Shown here piece by piece: positions 23,274-23,529 of a stretch of 23,529 nt of DNA. This DNA comes from JBBSHE01 sp038253325. GTDB taxonomy: Bacteria > Actinomycetota > Actinomycetes > Propionibacteriales > Nocardioidaceae. Numbering within the stretch: the stretch's first letter is position 1; the number at the start of each line of letters is the position of its first letter. Location of the stretch: assembly GCA_038253325.1 (NCBI GenBank), contig JBBSHE010000037.1:1-23529 (forward strand), written 5' to 3'. The translations under genes and the position numbers were made by a program. Under the pieces are notes generated by a model that had not been told where the DNA came from, searched no databases, and saw only the letters and a program-made list of their open reading frames with translations.

Positions 23274-23279
23274 TAGGGT
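23274..23279 (+). promoter_or_regulatory. Possible -10 box of the tRNA-Pro gene
   Basis: TAGGGT lies 32 nt before the first tRNA base, which would give a precursor leader of about 26 nt. A -35 match at 23251-23256 (CTTCAG) is poor. Confidence 0.35.
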
Positions 23280-23311
23280 TTCCTGGCTCTGGCTCGCGCG
23301 CGGGCCGGTAA

Positions 23312-23385
<74 letters not shown>

Positions 23386-23388
23386 CCG

Positions 23389-23407
23389 TGTGATGTCTCA
23401 AGACATC
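23389..23407. repeat. IS481-type terminal inverted repeat (transposase 3' end)
   Basis: TGTGATGTCTCAAGACATC begins with TGT, as IS481-family ends do, and contains an internal palindrome, GATGTCT (23392-23398) and AGACATC (23401-23407). It lies just outside the transposase stop and 3 bases after the tRNA. The opposite end is beyond the window. Confidence 0.65.
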
Positions 23408-23409
23408 GG

Positions 23410-23445
23410 CGACAGCCGGACCTACGAAAGTAGGTTCGGCTGTCG
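23410..23445. terminator. Strong hairpin between tRNA-Pro and IS481 transposase
   Basis: The 16-base arms CGACAGCCGGACCTAC (23410-23425) and GTAGGTTCGGCTGTCG (23430-23445) pair except for one G-T wobble, closing on a GAAA tetraloop on the plus strand. It follows the transposase stop by one base on the minus strand and the tRNA by 24 nt on the plus strand, so it could end both transcripts. Confidence 0.65.
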
Positions 23446-23446
23446 T

Positions 23447-23529
23447 TCATTTCGGGGGTCTGCGGGTGGGGCCTTTGGGTGCGCCGGTGGGCTGGTAGTC
23501 GCGGCTGGGGTCGAGGACCAGTTCGCGGA
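23447..23529 (-). CDS. IS481-family transposase, C-terminal end (partial)
   Basis: The last 26 codons of a minus-strand gene end at TGA 23447-23449; the rest lies beyond the window. The translated tail begins RELVLDPSRDYQPTG and ends PTRRPPK. This matches the C-terminus of actinobacterial IS481-family DDE transposases, which commonly end in RELxLDPxRDYQPTG and a short basic tail. The terminal repeat just outside it supports the assignment. Whether the element is intact cannot be seen. Confidence 0.7.
   Translation of the reverse strand, partial: RELVLDPSRDYQPTGAPKGPTRRPPK

Larger units (their letters stand above)
23389..23529 (-). mobile_element. IS481-family insertion sequence, one end (partial)
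   Basis: This end comprises the terminal repeat (23389-23407), a 36-nt hairpin and the transposase 3' end. Insertion placed the element 3 bases downstream of tRNA-Pro. The other end and any target duplication are outside the window. Confidence 0.65.

Overview
The window is high-GC actinobacterial chromosome. It matches the conserved core block known in Mycobacterium tuberculosis as Rv1691 to Rv1713: TPR protein, HAD phosphatase, small protein, NAD kinase, RecN, SteA, Rv1698-like protein, PyrG, Nudix hydrolase, XerD, ParA, ScpA, ScpB, pseudouridine synthase, Cmk and Der. An alanine dehydrogenase between the Nudix gene and xerD, and an OB-fold gene plus a DUF1015 gene after the TPR gene, suggest a Streptomyces- or Propionibacteriales-like relative rather than Mycobacterium. 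The genus cannot be fixed from the sequence alone. Genes are tightly packed, starts are often GTG or TTG, and 4-base start/stop overlaps are common.

Layout. Positions 1-251 are the 3' end of a 23S rRNA, followed by a spacer with two stem-loops, 5S rRNA (355-472) and a 13-bp terminator hairpin. A gene-free stretch (510-887) carries an array of CAGTGA-type repeats. Next come a TPR protein with a long charged N-terminal tail, an OB-fold SSB-like protein, a DUF1015 protein on the minus strand, and a divergent HAD phosphatase with a small conserved protein behind it. tlyA, expected next by synteny, is absent. NAD kinase, a frameshifted recN, steA and an Rv1698/MctB-like gene follow. Then come pyrG and a Nudix hydrolase, ald, and xerD, which lacks an ATG/GTG/TTG start for its full-length frame. 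A truncated ECF sigma-factor relic lies on the minus strand after xerD. The chain parA, RHH-like gene, scpA, scpB, rluB is joined by overlaps. tyrA, cmk, an acyltransferase and der complete the core block. The window ends with tRNA-Pro(GGG) and the 3' end of an IS481-family insertion sequence whose terminal repeat begins 3 bases after the tRNA.

Function. The genes cover ribosome and RNA biology (rRNAs, RluB-type synthase, Der), chromosome segregation and repair (ParA, ScpAB, XerD, RecN, OB-fold protein), nucleotide supply (PyrG, Cmk, Nudix), NADP and amino-acid metabolism (NadK, Ald, TyrA), lipid synthesis (acyltransferase, G3P-type phosphatase) and the cell envelope (SteA, MctB-like). I see no novel defence or biosynthetic system. 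The points most worth checking are the recN frameshift, the xerD start, the lost tlyA, the CAGTGA array, DnaA-box-like motifs before the OB-fold gene, the altered SteA motif, the sigma-factor relic and the IS481 insertion beside the tRNA.
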